The notes: generated from the letters alone by a model not told the origin. Counted from the stretch's first letter, positions 1 through 9,381 are shown. The stretch: DNA of 64,000 nt from Candidatus Endomicrobiellum meruensis (GCA_031282625.1 JAITDI010000017.1:1-64000); one strand, 5' to 3'. Program-made: numbers and translations.

Positions 1-306
1 AATATAATAAACAACGGGATAGAATCAGTAGAGAACAAGAAAGCAGAGATAGAAGTAAGGTATGAAGAAAAAGGAGAAGAAGTAGAGATAAGGGTGAAGG
101 ATAACGGGAAAGGAATGCCCAAAGAGATGGTTGAGAAGTTAATGAAAGGAGAAGAAATAGGAACAACGAAGAAAGAAGGGCATGGAATAGGGACGCAGCA
201 GATAATAAGTATGATAAAAGCAATGAATGGACTGCTAAAGATAGAGTCAAAAGAGAATGTAGGCACAGAGTTTATACTTAGTCTTAAGAAGCTCTATAAG
301 AATTAA
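1..306 (+). CDS. Sensor histidine kinase, C-terminal ATPase end (partial)
   Basis: The frame is open from the first base, so this is the 3' end of a longer gene that starts outside the window. The visible part is the HATPase_c domain: an N-box (NIINNGIESV), a G1 box (DNGKGMP) and a G2-like glycine box (GHGIGTQQI), followed by the usual final beta strand (GTEFILSL). In histidine kinases this domain binds ATP and phosphorylates a histidine in the upstream dimerisation domain, which is not visible here. No receiver domain follows. The ORF-track start at 94 is only an internal GTG. The stop at 304-306 is clear. The stimulus and partner regulator cannot be told. Confidence 0.85.
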   Translation, partial: NIINNGIESVENKKAEIEVRYEEKGEEVEIRVKDNGKGMPKEMVEKLMKGEEIGTTKKEGHGIGTQQIISMIKAMNGLLKIESKENVGTEFILSLKKLYKN

Positions 307-363
307 ATAATTAAGATTATATTTTGTCGTTATTTTAATAACATAATTTGGAGAACTGAAATA

Positions 364-1530
364 ATGGAAATTCGTTACAATGAAAAATTAAAAAAATTGC
401 CTCCTTATCTCTTTATTGAAATAGATAGAAAGAAAAAAGAAGCAATAGACAGAGGTGCAGACATAATATCTTTAGGAGTTGGCGATCCTGATATTCCTAC
501 TCCTGAGCATATAATAAAATCTATGCAAGAAGCGGTTGCAAAGCCTTTTAATCATCAATATCCGTTTGGGACAGGTTTGCTTTCCTACAGGAAAGCTGTT
601 GTAGATTGGTACAAAAACAGATTTAACGTTGACTTGAATACTGACGAAGTTTGCTCTCTTATTGGTTCAAAAGAAGGTATAGGGCATATTCATTTAGGAT
701 TTATAAATCCAGGAGATATTGTTTTAATTCCAGAGCCTGGTTATCCAGTATATAATACTGGAACAATTTTTACCGACGGTATTCCATACTTCATGCCTTT
801 GCTTGAGAAAAATGGTTTTTTGCCTGATTTAAGTTCTATACCTCAAGATGTCGTCAAGAAAGTAAAATTGATTTTTATAAATTATCCTAATAATCCTACG
901 GCTGCTGTTGCTCCGAAAGAATTTTATGTAAAACTTATAGAATTTGCCAAAAAGAATAATATAATCGTAGCTGCAGATGCTGCGTATTCTGAAATATACT
1001 ATGACGAAAACGACAAGCCTTCAAGTTTCCTTGAGTTTCCAGGAGCTAAAGAAGTTGGTGTAGAATTTCATTCGCTTTCCAAAACATATAATATGACAGG
1101 TTGGCGTATAGGGTGGGTGTGCGGAAATAAAGACATTGTTGCAGGTATTGCTAAAGTTAAGGATAATTATGATTCTGGAGTTTTTCAAGCTATTCAAGAA
1201 GCTGCTATTACGGCGTTATCATCTTCGCAGAAATGTGTTGAGGACGCTAGAAAAATATATAAAGAGCGCAGAGATGTTTTGGTTGAAGGTTTAAAAAAGA
1301 TCGGTTGGGAAGTAAGTTTGCCCAAAGCTTCGTTTTATGTTTGGGCTAAGGTTCCAAAAGGATACACTTCTTCCCAAGTAATCTCAAAACTTCTTGATGA
1401 TGCGTCCATTGTCTGCACTCCTGGCAACGGTATGGGAAAAAGTGGCGAGGGGTATGTGAGATTTGCTTTAACTGTAGGCGTCCCAAGAATTAAAGAAGCT
1501 TTGGAACGTATAAGCAAAATTAATTGGTAA
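364..1530 (+). CDS. dapL: LL-diaminopimelate aminotransferase-like class I aminotransferase
   Basis: A 388-residue fold-type I PLP aminotransferase. Visible marks are ISLGVGDPDIPTP near residue 36, YPNNPT near 175, the PLP-lysine block SLSKTYNMTGWRIGW near 238, and the C-terminal arginine region GYVRFALTV. The N-terminal pattern (PPYLFIEIDRKKKEA) and GDPDIPTP are typical of the DapL family, which makes LL-diaminopimelate directly from tetrahydrodipicolinate for lysine and peptidoglycan. Related aspartate or aromatic aminotransferases share most of these motifs, so the substrate is inferred. It stands alone, with a strong terminator 49 bases downstream. The neighbouring aromatic operon has lost its own aminotransferase, so a broader role for this enzyme is possible. 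Confidence 0.8.
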   Translation: MEIRYNEKLKKLPPYLFIEIDRKKKEAIDRGADIISLGVGDPDIPTPEHIIKSMQEAVAKPFNHQYPFGTGLLSYRKAVVDWYKNRFNVDLNTDEVCSLIGSKEGIGHIHLGFINPGDIVLIPEPGYPVYNTGTIFTDGIPYFMPLLEKNGFLPDLSSIPQDVVKKVKLIFINYPNNPTAAVAPKEFYVKLIEFAKKNNIIVAADAAYSEIYYDENDKPSSFLEFPGAKEVGVEFHSLSKTYNMTGWRIGWVCGNKDIVAGIAKVKDNYDSGVFQAIQEAAITALSSSQKCVEDARKIYKERRDVLVEGLKKIGWEVSLPKASFYVWAKVPKGYTSSQVISKLLDDASIVCTPGNGMGKSGEGYVRFALTVGVPRIKEALERISKINW

Positions 1531-1578
1531 AATTCCATGCAACTGCCTCACAATAAACTTTATATTTCTTGGAAAAAG

Positions 1579-1619
1579 ATAAAATGGCACGATTATTTGT
1601 TTCAATCGTGCCATTTTAT
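1579..1619 (+). terminator. Rho-independent terminator after dapL
   Basis: A 16-bp perfect inverted repeat (ataaaatggcacgatt / aatcgtgccattttat) with a 9-base loop, followed by a T-rich run. It closes the dapL transcript and may also act on the minus strand, because the left arm is A-rich. Confidence 0.9.
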
Positions 1620-1764
1620 TATTATTATATTTCCCGGTCGCAGCTTCTTAGGCAGCATTACAGTTCCCATGATTTTTAAATATCCTAAGCAATCTAGACA
1701 TAAAATTTCTGTTTTCATCTGCTTGTTCCACTTCTTACATTTGTGTTAAAATAAGTTGTAATTG

Positions 1765-2401
1765 TTACCGTAAAGGAGGAACAAAAGGAGTATTTGGTAT
1801 CTCTATTATTATCGGTGTCTGAATTTGTGTCGCTATTCATAGTCTGTCCATGAAAGCTATCTGGACTCTTCTATTTCTTTCTCTTTCTTCATCTATTGCA
1901 TCCTCATCTTCAACAATAATAAATGTCTCTATTTCTTGGTCTTGTGTAATTCCGCATTACTTGTTCATTTCTTTGTTCTCCCTCTTCTTCTGCTATTAGC
2001 CCTTCTGCTGTTGGATACCATTCGTTCTAACAGCGCACATGTCCATATGAGATCCTGATAGTGATCATAAGATTATGTATTGTATTGGTTCTTCATCCGT
2101 ATCTCTAGTTAAATTAGTAGGAGTATAAAAAAAGTTGGCGTTTAAAGTGAATTCATAATTAAGTAAGAAGTCTGTTACCATATCTTCTACGTAGTTGTAG
2201 TACTTGCCTCATTGTTCCCAGTACTTCTTGTTGTATATCTGCAATATGTATTCTATGTTCACCCTGGTGGTTATGTAGCAAACGATCTAATTCTTTTTGT
2301 GGTTGTACCTCATATTTTAACTCATTCTCTGGGAATCCACTAGGAGTATCATCCTATGTCTCATGTGGTCTAGGAAGTGGTCATGTACTGCATTCTGCTA
2401 C
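1765..2401 (-). pseudogene. Decayed minus-strand gene, family unknown
   Basis: No intact ORF exists on either strand between 1531 and 2604. Read on the minus strand, the region gives consecutive coding-like fragments broken by stops and frame changes. One is a 64-codon open piece at 2353-2159 (including PENELKYEVQPQKELDRLL and IHIADIQQEVLGTMRQVLQ). Others include IETFIIVEDEDAIDEERER and, near the end, PIIIEIPNTPFVPPLR before a stop at 1765. The pieces are rich in Gln, Glu and Arg, unlike random AT-rich DNA. I do not recognise the family. Nothing else is seen in 2402-2580. Confidence 0.5.
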
Positions 2402-2584
2402 AAAAAAACACTAATGATAAATAATAATTTTCCTTTCCTTTTTCTATGTATTATTAACTTGAATTTATAATATAACGAAATTTTATTTTAGAAAATTTAG
2501 TTTGTTAAAATTTTGTGAATTATAGCTGGTTTCATAATTTTCAAAAAGTCAAAGTCTATAAAAAATGCTAAAATATCAAACGTG

Positions 2585-2590
2585 TATAAT
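2585..2590 (+). promoter_or_regulatory. Candidate -10 box before queF
   Basis: A perfect TATAAT lies 14 bases before the queF start, followed by a good ribosome binding site (aggaga). No convincing -35 hexamer is seen 16-18 bases upstream. It probably drives queF and the downstream murC-ftsZ genes. Confidence 0.45.
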
Positions 2591-2604
2591 GTTTAGGAGA
2601 AATT

Positions 2605-2982
2605 ATGGAAAATAAAATGCTTATTTTTGACAAAGTTATGTCAAGTTTGCTTGAAGCGATGCCGTATCAGTATGTAGGGAAAGATATAAATATTTGCATA
2701 GAGACTGAAGAATTTACATGTCTTTGTCCTTGGACAGGTTTTCCTGATTTTGCATATATCGTTATCAATTATACGCCTGATAAAAATGTTGTGGAGCTTA
2801 AATCTCTAAAAATGTATTTACAAAGTTATAGAATGGTTGGTATGGTTCATGAAAGCGTGGTAAATAGCATATTGGGAGATTTGGTTAAAGTTATTGAGCC
2901 TAAGGATATGTCTATAGACATAGAATTTGGTATAAGAGGTGGAATAACAACGACTGTAAGCGCTCAATATTTTAAAAAATAA
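2605..2982 (+). CDS. queF: NADPH-dependent preQ0 reductase (7-cyano-7-deazaguanine reductase)
   Basis: A 125-residue protein of the short, unimodular QueF type, a tunnel-fold enzyme. It reduces the nitrile of preQ0 to the amine preQ1, a step in queuosine tRNA modification. The active-site cysteine/aspartate segment is visible as CLCPWTGFPDFA near residue 40. The family signature for the substrate pocket and NADPH follows as VELKSLKMYLQSYR near residue 70. The C-terminal RGG is also conserved. Start: ATG 2605 after AGGAGA. It lies just before murC; no other queuosine genes are in the window, so the association with cell-wall genes appears to be positional only. Confidence 0.93.
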   Translation: MENKMLIFDKVMSSLLEAMPYQYVGKDINICIETEEFTCLCPWTGFPDFAYIVINYTPDKNVVELKSLKMYLQSYRMVGMVHESVVNSILGDLVKVIEPKDMSIDIEFGIRGGITTTVSAQYFKK

Positions 2983-3000
2983 ACTTCTTTGAGGAAAACA

Positions 3001-4353
3001 ATGTTTCGTGAAAACAAAAACATACATTTCGTAGGTATAGGCGGTTCAGGAATGTCCGGGATTGCCGAAGTTTTGATAAATTTGGGTCATAAAGTTTCAG
3101 GTTCAGATTTAAAGAAAACAGACATTACCGAACATTTAAAATCAATCGGCGCGATAATTTTTATAGGACATAAAGCAGCTAATATAAAAGATTCAGATGT
3201 TGTGGTAATGTCAACTGCTATAAGTAAAAATAATCCCGAGGTTGTTGCGGCATTAAAGAAAAAGATACCCGTTATTCCGCGTATAGAAATGCTTGCCGAG
3301 CTTGCGAGATTAAAATATGCCGTAACTATAGCAGGAACGCACGGAAAAACTACCACAACTTCTCTTACTTCTCTTATTTTGGACGAAGGAGGTTTTGATC
3401 CGACTATAGTTATAGGTGGAAGACTTAAAAATCTTAAAACCAGCGCAAGGCTTGGCAAGGGAGATTTTATAGTTGCAGAAGCCGACGAATCTGACGGATC
3501 ATTTTTAAAGCTTTCGCCAGTCATTACTGTTATAACAAACATAGATAATGACCATTTGGATTATTATGGCAGTATGGAAAATCTTAAAGATGCATTTATA
3601 AAACACATAAACTCGATACCTTTTTATGGGGCTGCTGTGATTTGTTTGGACAATGAGATTATAAGAGAAATAACGCCAAAGATTACGAGAAAATATATTA
3701 CTTATGGATTTATCGGAAAGCCCGACATAAAAGCATCCAATATTAAAGTACAAAAGGAATGTACAAGTTTTGACGTAATATATAAAAACAAAAAAATTGG
3801 AAACGTTTGTATTAAAATCCCAGGCAGACACAATATTTTAAACTCGCTTGCATCTATAGGAGTAGGATTGCGGCTTAATATACCTTTTAGCTTGATAGCT
3901 AAGGCAATCAATAAATTTAACGGCGTTGGCAGGCGGCTAGAGATAAAGGGCGAAAAAAATGGAATTATGGTGATAGACGATTACGGACACCATCCGACAG
4001 AAGTTGCGGCTACTATAAAAGCTGTGAAAGATTTTTGGCCCGAACGCAGACTTGTCGTTTTGTTTCAGCCTCATAGATATACGAGAACTCAAAATTTATT
4101 TAAAGAATTTGGTAAAAGTTTTTCAGATGCTGATATCGTGAAAGTGTTAGATATTTACCCTGCAGGAGAGAAACCTATAAAAGGCGTAAGTTCTGATTTA
4201 ATACTTAAAAGTCTGAAGAAAAATAAAAGTAATGCTGAGCATTTCTCAGATTTGAAAACCTTTTTGTCAATATTGTGTGAAGGCGATATAGTTTTAACTT
4301 TAGGTGCTGGAGACGTGTGGAAAAAAGGCGAAGAATTGCTAAAGATTATCTAG
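3001..4353 (+). CDS. murC: UDP-N-acetylmuramate--L-alanine ligase
   Basis: MurC adds L-alanine to UDP-MurNAc, the first amino acid of the peptidoglycan stem peptide, using ATP in the cytoplasm. Seen: the N-terminal Rossmann glycine loop (HFVGIGGSGMSGIAEVL), the ATP P-loop GTHGKTTTTS near residue 110, the Mur-ligase central domain, and the C-terminal domain with DDYGHHPTEV and FQPHRYTRT. The ORF track starts at a TTG at 2989. I prefer ATG 3001 (450 aa) because GAGG sits 6 bases before it. First gene of the murC-murB-ddl-ftsQ-ftsA-ftsZ block. Confidence 0.96.
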   Translation: MFRENKNIHFVGIGGSGMSGIAEVLINLGHKVSGSDLKKTDITEHLKSIGAIIFIGHKAANIKDSDVVVMSTAISKNNPEVVAALKKKIPVIPRIEMLAELARLKYAVTIAGTHGKTTTTSLTSLILDEGGFDPTIVIGGRLKNLKTSARLGKGDFIVAEADESDGSFLKLSPVITVITNIDNDHLDYYGSMENLKDAFIKHINSIPFYGAAVICLDNEIIREITPKITRKYITYGFIGKPDIKASNIKVQKECTSFDVIYKNKKIGNVCIKIPGRHNILNSLASIGVGLRLNIPFSLIAKAINKFNGVGRRLEIKGEKNGIMVIDDYGHHPTEVAATIKAVKDFWPERRLVVLFQPHRYTRTQNLFKEFGKSFSDADIVKVLDIYPAGEKPIKGVSSDLILKSLKKNKSNAEHFSDLKTFLSILCEGDIVLTLGAGDVWKKGEELLKII

Positions 4354-4366
4354 GAAGTTTTAAGAA

Positions 4367-5251
4367 ATGGACAAAAGTATTTTATCCAAATTGGCATCTT
4401 TGGGCTGTAGCATTTTTAAGGAAGAACTTCTTTCAAAGCATTGCTCTTTTAGAATAGGCGGTCCTGCAGATTATTTTATTGAGATTCCCAATGAAGAAGC
4501 GTTATCTTTGTTTCTAAAAACCGTAGGCAACGATAGTTTTTATGTTTTAGGCGGAGGGACAAACGTTCTGTTTTGTGACGATGGTTATAGGGGAATTGTC
4601 ATTTATTTGACTGGTAAATTAAAAGAAATTGTTGTTAACGGAGAAGAAATTTTTTGCGGTGGTGGAGCATTGCTTTCAAATGTTTTAAATACGGCTCTTA
4701 AAAATAATTTAATAGGATTAGAATTTGTTTCCGGTATCCCAGGTTCCGTAGGAGGTGCTGTTTACGGCAATGCTGGATTAAGGGATAAATGGATAGACTC
4801 TGCGATAAAAGAAGTGGGCATTTACACAGGTTCTAAAAAAGTATGGCTAAAAAGAGAACAAATTGATTTTTCTTATAGGAAAAGCAGCCTTGAAAATAGC
4901 GTTATTTCAGATGTATATTTTTCCTTGAAAAAGACTACAGAAAATGATAGTTTAGCAACGGTGTTTGAAAGTGTACAGAAACGTCTAAAAACCCAGCCTT
5001 TAAGTTTCCCAAATGCGGGAAGCATTTTTAAAAATCCTAAAGGGTTTAGCATTGGAAAACTTATTGAAGAAACCGGACTTAAAGGTGTTCGCATCGGTGG
5101 AGCTCAGATCTCTGAACTTCACGGGAATTTTATAATAAACGTAGGAGAAGCATCGGCAAAGGACGTTTTGGCTTTAATTAGTTTGATAGAAGAAAAAATA
5201 TATAAACAGTTCAGTATAAAGCTTGAAACGGAAATAAAGATAATAAAATGA
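4367..5251 (+). CDS. murB: UDP-N-acetylenolpyruvoylglucosamine reductase
   Basis: MurB is an FAD enzyme that reduces UDP-GlcNAc-enolpyruvate to UDP-MurNAc with NADPH. The 294-residue protein shows the FAD-binding start (HCSFRIGGPADYFIEI), LGGGTNVLF, the PGSVGGAVYGNAG loop, the active-site serine segment NAGSIFKNP near residue 220, and the C-terminal glutamate (KLETEIKII). It starts 13 bases after murC and its stop overlaps the ddl start by 4 bases (ATGA), which indicates translational coupling. The murC-murB order is a common division/cell-wall cluster arrangement. Confidence 0.95.
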   Translation: MDKSILSKLASLGCSIFKEELLSKHCSFRIGGPADYFIEIPNEEALSLFLKTVGNDSFYVLGGGTNVLFCDDGYRGIVIYLTGKLKEIVVNGEEIFCGGGALLSNVLNTALKNNLIGLEFVSGIPGSVGGAVYGNAGLRDKWIDSAIKEVGIYTGSKKVWLKREQIDFSYRKSSLENSVISDVYFSLKKTTENDSLATVFESVQKRLKTQPLSFPNAGSIFKNPKGFSIGKLIEETGLKGVRIGGAQISELHGNFIINVGEASAKDVLALISLIEEKIYKQFSIKLETEIKIIK

Positions 5252-6201
5252 ATACTAATGATATTTTAGAAAGATTAAAAAATAAAAAAATAGGTGTTTT
5301 ATATGGTGGACTCTCCCGCGAAAGAGAAATTTCTATTAAGTCTGGGAAAGCTGTTTTAAGCGCCTTAAAAAGATTGAAGGTAAAAGCCATTGGCATAGAT
5401 GCAACCAGAGATGTTGCTGAAAAAATAAAAAAAGCAAATATTGACATAGCTTATGTAATTCTGCATGGACCAATGGGTGAAGATGGGACTATTCAGGGAA
5501 TGCTTGAGATTATGGGTATCCCTTACACATGCAGCGGCGTTTTTGCAAGCGCGCTTTCAATGGATAAAGATATTTCAAAGAAGCTTTTTAGGTGCAATGG
5601 AATTCCTACTCCTGACTGGACGGTTATAAAACAGTTTGAACCTTTTTCAGAGATAAAAAAATATCCTGTTGTTGTAAAGCCAGTTTCTCAAGGATCTGCT
5701 CTAGGCTTGACAATAGTAAAAAAGGCTTCTCAGTTTGCTATTGCCGCTAAAGAGGCTTTTAAGTACGACAATGAAATAATGGTGGAAAATTTTGTTTCCG
5801 GAAAAGAAATTACAGCCGGAGTTTTGAATGGAAAGGCTTTGCCTGTTATAGAGATAGTTCCTAAGGGAGAGTTTTACGACTTTAAATCTAAATATCAAAA
5901 AGGCGGTTCTAGGCATATTATTCCTGCAAGGATAAACAGCAAAGTTTATTCAAATGCTCAAAGTTATGCTGAAAAAATTTTTAAGATTTTTAAATGTAAA
6001 ACATTATGCCGTGTTGATATGATGGTTGATAAGAGCAACAAAATTTGGGTTCTTGAAAATAATACTATTCCGGGTATGACTGCGACGTCTCTCCTGCCAG
6101 ACGCAAGTAAAAGTATAGGTTATGGCTTTAATGACTTAGTTCTAAAAATTGTGGAGAACGCTTTATATGACAGTAAAAAAAAGGAACCGCTACATTTATA
6201 A
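5248..6201 (+). CDS. ddl: D-alanine--D-alanine ligase
   Basis: An ATP-grasp ligase of 317 residues that joins two D-alanines for the peptidoglycan pentapeptide. Evidence: the N-terminal GGLSREREISIKSG, the HGPMGEDGTIQGMLE segment, the ATP-grasp lysine region (PVVVKPVSQGSALG), and the C-terminal metal/active-site block ENNTIPGMTATSLLP. The start codon overlaps the murB stop, and its 3' end overlaps ftsQ. No vancomycin-type (D-Ala-D-Lac) features are evident, but specificity is not certain from sequence alone. Confidence 0.95.
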   Translation: MNTNDILERLKNKKIGVLYGGLSREREISIKSGKAVLSALKRLKVKAIGIDATRDVAEKIKKANIDIAYVILHGPMGEDGTIQGMLEIMGIPYTCSGVFASALSMDKDISKKLFRCNGIPTPDWTVIKQFEPFSEIKKYPVVVKPVSQGSALGLTIVKKASQFAIAAKEAFKYDNEIMVENFVSGKEITAGVLNGKALPVIEIVPKGEFYDFKSKYQKGGSRHIIPARINSKVYSNAQSYAEKIFKIFKCKTLCRVDMMVDKSNKIWVLENNTIPGMTATSLLPDASKSIGYGFNDLVLKIVENALYDSKKKEPLHL

Positions 6202-6985
6202 AGCAATTCATATAAACAGCGGCTATTCCAGAAATAAAAAAAGTAGAAAAATTTTTAAGATTTTTTTCTATCTAGTATTTTTTGGAGGAATTGTTTATGG
6301 TTTATATTTTGGCATAAATGAACTACTTGGCATAGCTTATAAATCCGATAAAATGATTATAAAGGGTATAGATATAGTTGGTGCTAAAAATATTACAAAG
6401 ACTGAAATAAAGGAGCTTATCCCTTTTAAAATCGGCGATAACCTTTTAAAAGTGAAATTGTCTGAGACGGAGTCTGAGATAAAAAAATTAAAGCCAGAAC
6501 TGAAAAATATTGTTATTAACAGGCGTTGGCAAAAGATTAAAATCAAACTTTATGAAAGGACGCCAGAGGCTTTTGTAATGCAAAACGGTGAAATACATGG
6601 GATAGATTTTGATAATAAGCCATTTCCTCTTCGTGGTTTTATGAGCGAGATGAAAGTTCCTAAGATTATTTATAAAAATGATGAAGAGAAAAAGCGTCTT
6701 TTAGATTTTATAAAAAGGTTTAAGGCTATTTGTGGCGGATTTTTAGATAATATTTTAGAAATGAAAATAAACAATACAGATGATATTATTTTTATTACAG
6801 TAGATAATACGGCTATTATTTGGGGTGAAGAAATGCTCGAACATTTGCCCAATAAATTTAAAAATTTCCGAAAAGTTTACGAGGATGCGATGTCTAGATA
6901 TAAACAAATAGAGTATATAAATATGAATCTTTACCTTTCTGGCAGAATTATTGTAAAACCTGTTGCTGGATTATTAGCAAAATAA
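6167..6985 (+). CDS. ftsQ: Cell-division protein FtsQ (POTRA domain)
   Basis: A bitopic membrane protein of the divisome. A basic cytoplasmic tail is followed by one transmembrane helix (FFYLVFFGGIVYGLYFGI), a POTRA domain opening with IIKGIDIVGAKNITKTEI, and the FtsQ/DivIB beta domain (IKIKLYERTPEAFVMQNGEI). Known role: links FtsK/FtsL/FtsB and downstream divisome proteins in the periplasm. The ORF-track start (TTG 6149) is less likely than ATG 6167, which has GGAG ten bases upstream inside ddl and gives 272 residues. It overlaps ddl by 35 bases. Sequence identity in this family is low; position between ddl and ftsA supports the call. Confidence 0.88.
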   Translation: MTVKKRNRYIYKAIHINSGYSRNKKSRKIFKIFFYLVFFGGIVYGLYFGINELLGIAYKSDKMIIKGIDIVGAKNITKTEIKELIPFKIGDNLLKVKLSETESEIKKLKPELKNIVINRRWQKIKIKLYERTPEAFVMQNGEIHGIDFDNKPFPLRGFMSEMKVPKIIYKNDEEKKRLLDFIKRFKAICGGFLDNILEMKINNTDDIIFITVDNTAIIWGEEMLEHLPNKFKNFRKVYEDAMSRYKQIEYINMNLYLSGRIIVKPVAGLLAK

Positions 6986-7035
6986 GTTCAAACTTTAATG
7001 TATAAGCATAATTATTTGTTGGTAGAGGATTAAAA

Positions 7036-8277
7036 ATGTCTAAAAAAAATCTTGTGGCTGGTCTTGATATTGGTAGCAATCAAGTTTGTTGCGTTGCTGG
7101 GGTTTGCGATGAGGAAACAAGGATTTCAAAAATTCTTAGTGCGGTTTCAATATCGTGTGATGGAATTAAAGCCGGAGCTGTTATTAACATACAGGAAGCG
7201 GCTCTTGCAATAGGTAAAGCTTTTGAAGAGATTGAGAAAGTTGCCGGTGGTCAGATAGGAAAAGTTATCGTTGCTTTGAGAGGCAATTTTATCAATTCCA
7301 GAAATTCCAAAGGTGTAGCAAACATCAACTATTCCAATAGAGAAGTTACAGAAGAAACCGTTGAGAACGCCTTGGAAAGCGCAAGAAAACAGATAAGAAT
7401 GGATCCAGATCAAGAAATATTGCAGATAGTTCCACGCGAATATATACTAAACCAGCAAAGAGGAATACAAAATCCTATTGGAATGGAAGGGACTTATATA
7501 GAAGTTGATGTACATGCTTTTATAGCCTCAAGCAGCAATATAGGAAACATAAACAAGGCGATGGCGTCTGTAGGTGTAAATTGTGATGATAGGGTTTATG
7601 GATATTTAGCTGCAAGCGATATTCTGATTACCAAAGAAGAAAAAGAATTGAGTTGTCTCGTTATTGATTTTGGTGGACTTACCACAGGACTTGTTCATTA
7701 TGTTGATGGAATAATAAGACATACAGACGAAATTCTTGATGGTTCTGACTATATCACAAGAGATATAGGTCATAAATTAAGAGCTGCTTACTCTGTTTCA
7801 AAAGAAATTAAAGAAAAATATGGAGCGGCGTTTATTTATACTGATTTTATTAATGAAGAATTTGAATACAGAGCCGCAGATGGCAGGAATATAAAAAAGT
7901 GCAATAGGCACGAACTTGTAAACACTATAATAACGCCCAGAGTAGACAGGATTTTATACGAAATAAAAGAATTAACAGAAAAAAGTAATTACGGAGACGA
8001 ATTCCTTTCTGGAGGAATAATTCTTACGGGAGGTGGCAGCAGTCTTCCCGGTCTTGCTGAGGCTTTTGAAAAAGCGTTTAATTGCTCAGTCAGGACTGGA
8101 AGTCCAAATTTAGACAAGGTTATAGGTCGCGACGAAATATTATTAAATCCGTCTTATACTACAGCGATAGGAGCTGTAGCTTCAAACCTTTCAAATTCAA
8201 GATTTTATTCGGAAAAGAAGTCTTCAAAGATTGGAGTAGTGTCTAAAATATCAAAATGGTTTGAGGAAGTTTTCTAA
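7036..8277 (+). CDS. ftsA: Cell-division protein FtsA (actin-like)
   Basis: FtsA is the actin-fold membrane anchor of the FtsZ ring. The 413-residue protein begins with the phosphate-1 motif (VAGLDIGSNQVCCVAG), contains the SHS2/1C region, the phosphate-2 motif (CLVIDFGGLTTGLVHYVDG) and the adenosine motif (GGIILTGGGSSLPGLAE). It ends with a short amphipathic tail (ISKWFEEVF), as expected of the membrane-targeting helix. Its stop codon is immediately followed by the ftsZ start, so the two are co-translated. Confidence 0.96.
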   Translation: MSKKNLVAGLDIGSNQVCCVAGVCDEETRISKILSAVSISCDGIKAGAVINIQEAALAIGKAFEEIEKVAGGQIGKVIVALRGNFINSRNSKGVANINYSNREVTEETVENALESARKQIRMDPDQEILQIVPREYILNQQRGIQNPIGMEGTYIEVDVHAFIASSSNIGNINKAMASVGVNCDDRVYGYLAASDILITKEEKELSCLVIDFGGLTTGLVHYVDGIIRHTDEILDGSDYITRDIGHKLRAAYSVSKEIKEKYGAAFIYTDFINEEFEYRAADGRNIKKCNRHELVNTIITPRVDRILYEIKELTEKSNYGDEFLSGGIILTGGGSSLPGLAEAFEKAFNCSVRTGSPNLDKVIGRDEILLNPSYTTAIGAVASNLSNSRFYSEKKSSKIGVVSKISKWFEEVF

Positions 8278-9381
8278 ATGAGTATAAAACTAGTATTGCC
8301 TTCAAAGGATATGAATACAGGACAGCATGCTGTAATAAAGATAATGGGTGTTGGTGGCGGTGGTTGCAATGCTGTTAATAGAATGATTGCTGCTAATGTC
8401 GGCAATGTGGAATTTGTTGCTATAAATACTGATGCGCAAGCGTTGCTCAAATCGTCTGCTTCGGATATTTTACAGATAGGCGAAAAAATAACAAAAGGTC
8501 TTGGCGTAGGGGGAAACCCTGAAGTTGGCAAGCAAGCGGCGGAAGAAAGTATTGAAGAAATAAGAGGAAGGCTTGTCGGTGCAGATATGGTTTTTGTAAC
8601 TGCAGGCATGGGGGGTGGAACAGGAACAGGAGCTGCCCCTATAATTGCAAAACTTGCAAAAGAAGCAGGAATACTAACTGTCGGTGTTGTTACGAAGCCT
8701 TTTGAACACGAAGGTAAAATAAGAATGCAGCAAGCTGAAGATGGAATAAAGAATCTTAAAGAATATACAGACGCTTTAATAGTTATTCCAAACGAAAGAG
8801 TTTTTAATGTTATAAATGAGAGGGTGGCTCTTGACGCTTTTTATCATATTATAGATGATGTCTTAAGGCAGAGCATTCAGGCTATAACGGACGTTATAAC
8901 GGTTACTGGCGAGATTAACAGAGATTTTGCAGACGTAAAAAATATCTTGTTAAATTCAGGAACCGCCTTAATTGGCATAGGCGAAAGTTCTGGATCCGAT
9001 TCTAAAGAAGCTGTTAAAAAAGCTGTAACAAGCCCTCTTTTAGACAATTACGATATTTCAAAAGCAACCAAGGCATTGGTGAATATAACTACAAATTCAA
9101 ATATTGCTGCAATAAAACTTCAAGAAATATTTAATGACATAAAAAGCTATGGCATTAACGGTCATGTTTTTTTTGGACACACTATAGACAACAGGCTTGA
9201 CGATAAAATTAAAATTACAATTATTGCTACAGGATTTCAATTTGGAGATTCTAAAGAAGATCCAAAAGAGAAAAAAGAGATACAGCCTGACTTCTTTTCA
9301 CAACAGATTTCTCCTCAGTCCGAAAATATTGAGCCATCAAAACCTGCGTACACATATTGGAAACCAAAATTCCTGAAATAA
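8278..9381 (+). CDS. ftsZ: Cell-division GTPase FtsZ
   Basis: Tubulin homologue that forms the cytokinetic ring. Visible: the N-terminal GVGGGGCNAVNRM, the tubulin signature GGGTGTGAAP near residue 105, the T7 loop (NRDFADVKNIL) and the GTP-binding core. The C-terminal linker is short (about 50 residues) and ends in PAYTYWKPKFLK instead of the more usual D-x-P-x-F-L-R-K-type peptide. The basic end is kept but the core is unusual. It abuts ftsA with no gap. A TATAAT lies just downstream at 9386-9391, possibly for pgeF. Confidence 0.97.
   Translation: MSIKLVLPSKDMNTGQHAVIKIMGVGGGGCNAVNRMIAANVGNVEFVAINTDAQALLKSSASDILQIGEKITKGLGVGGNPEVGKQAAEESIEEIRGRLVGADMVFVTAGMGGGTGTGAAPIIAKLAKEAGILTVGVVTKPFEHEGKIRMQQAEDGIKNLKEYTDALIVIPNERVFNVINERVALDAFYHIIDDVLRQSIQAITDVITVTGEINRDFADVKNILLNSGTALIGIGESSGSDSKEAVKKAVTSPLLDNYDISKATKALVNITTNSNIAAIKLQEIFNDIKSYGINGHVFFGHTIDNRLDDKIKITIIATGFQFGDSKEDPKEKKEIQPDFFSQQISPQSENIEPSKPAYTYWKPKFLK

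Noticed and set aside
1537-1749. 70-aa + strand ORF after dapL
   Set aside because: It runs through the dapL terminator hairpin and has no ribosome binding site or recognisable content.
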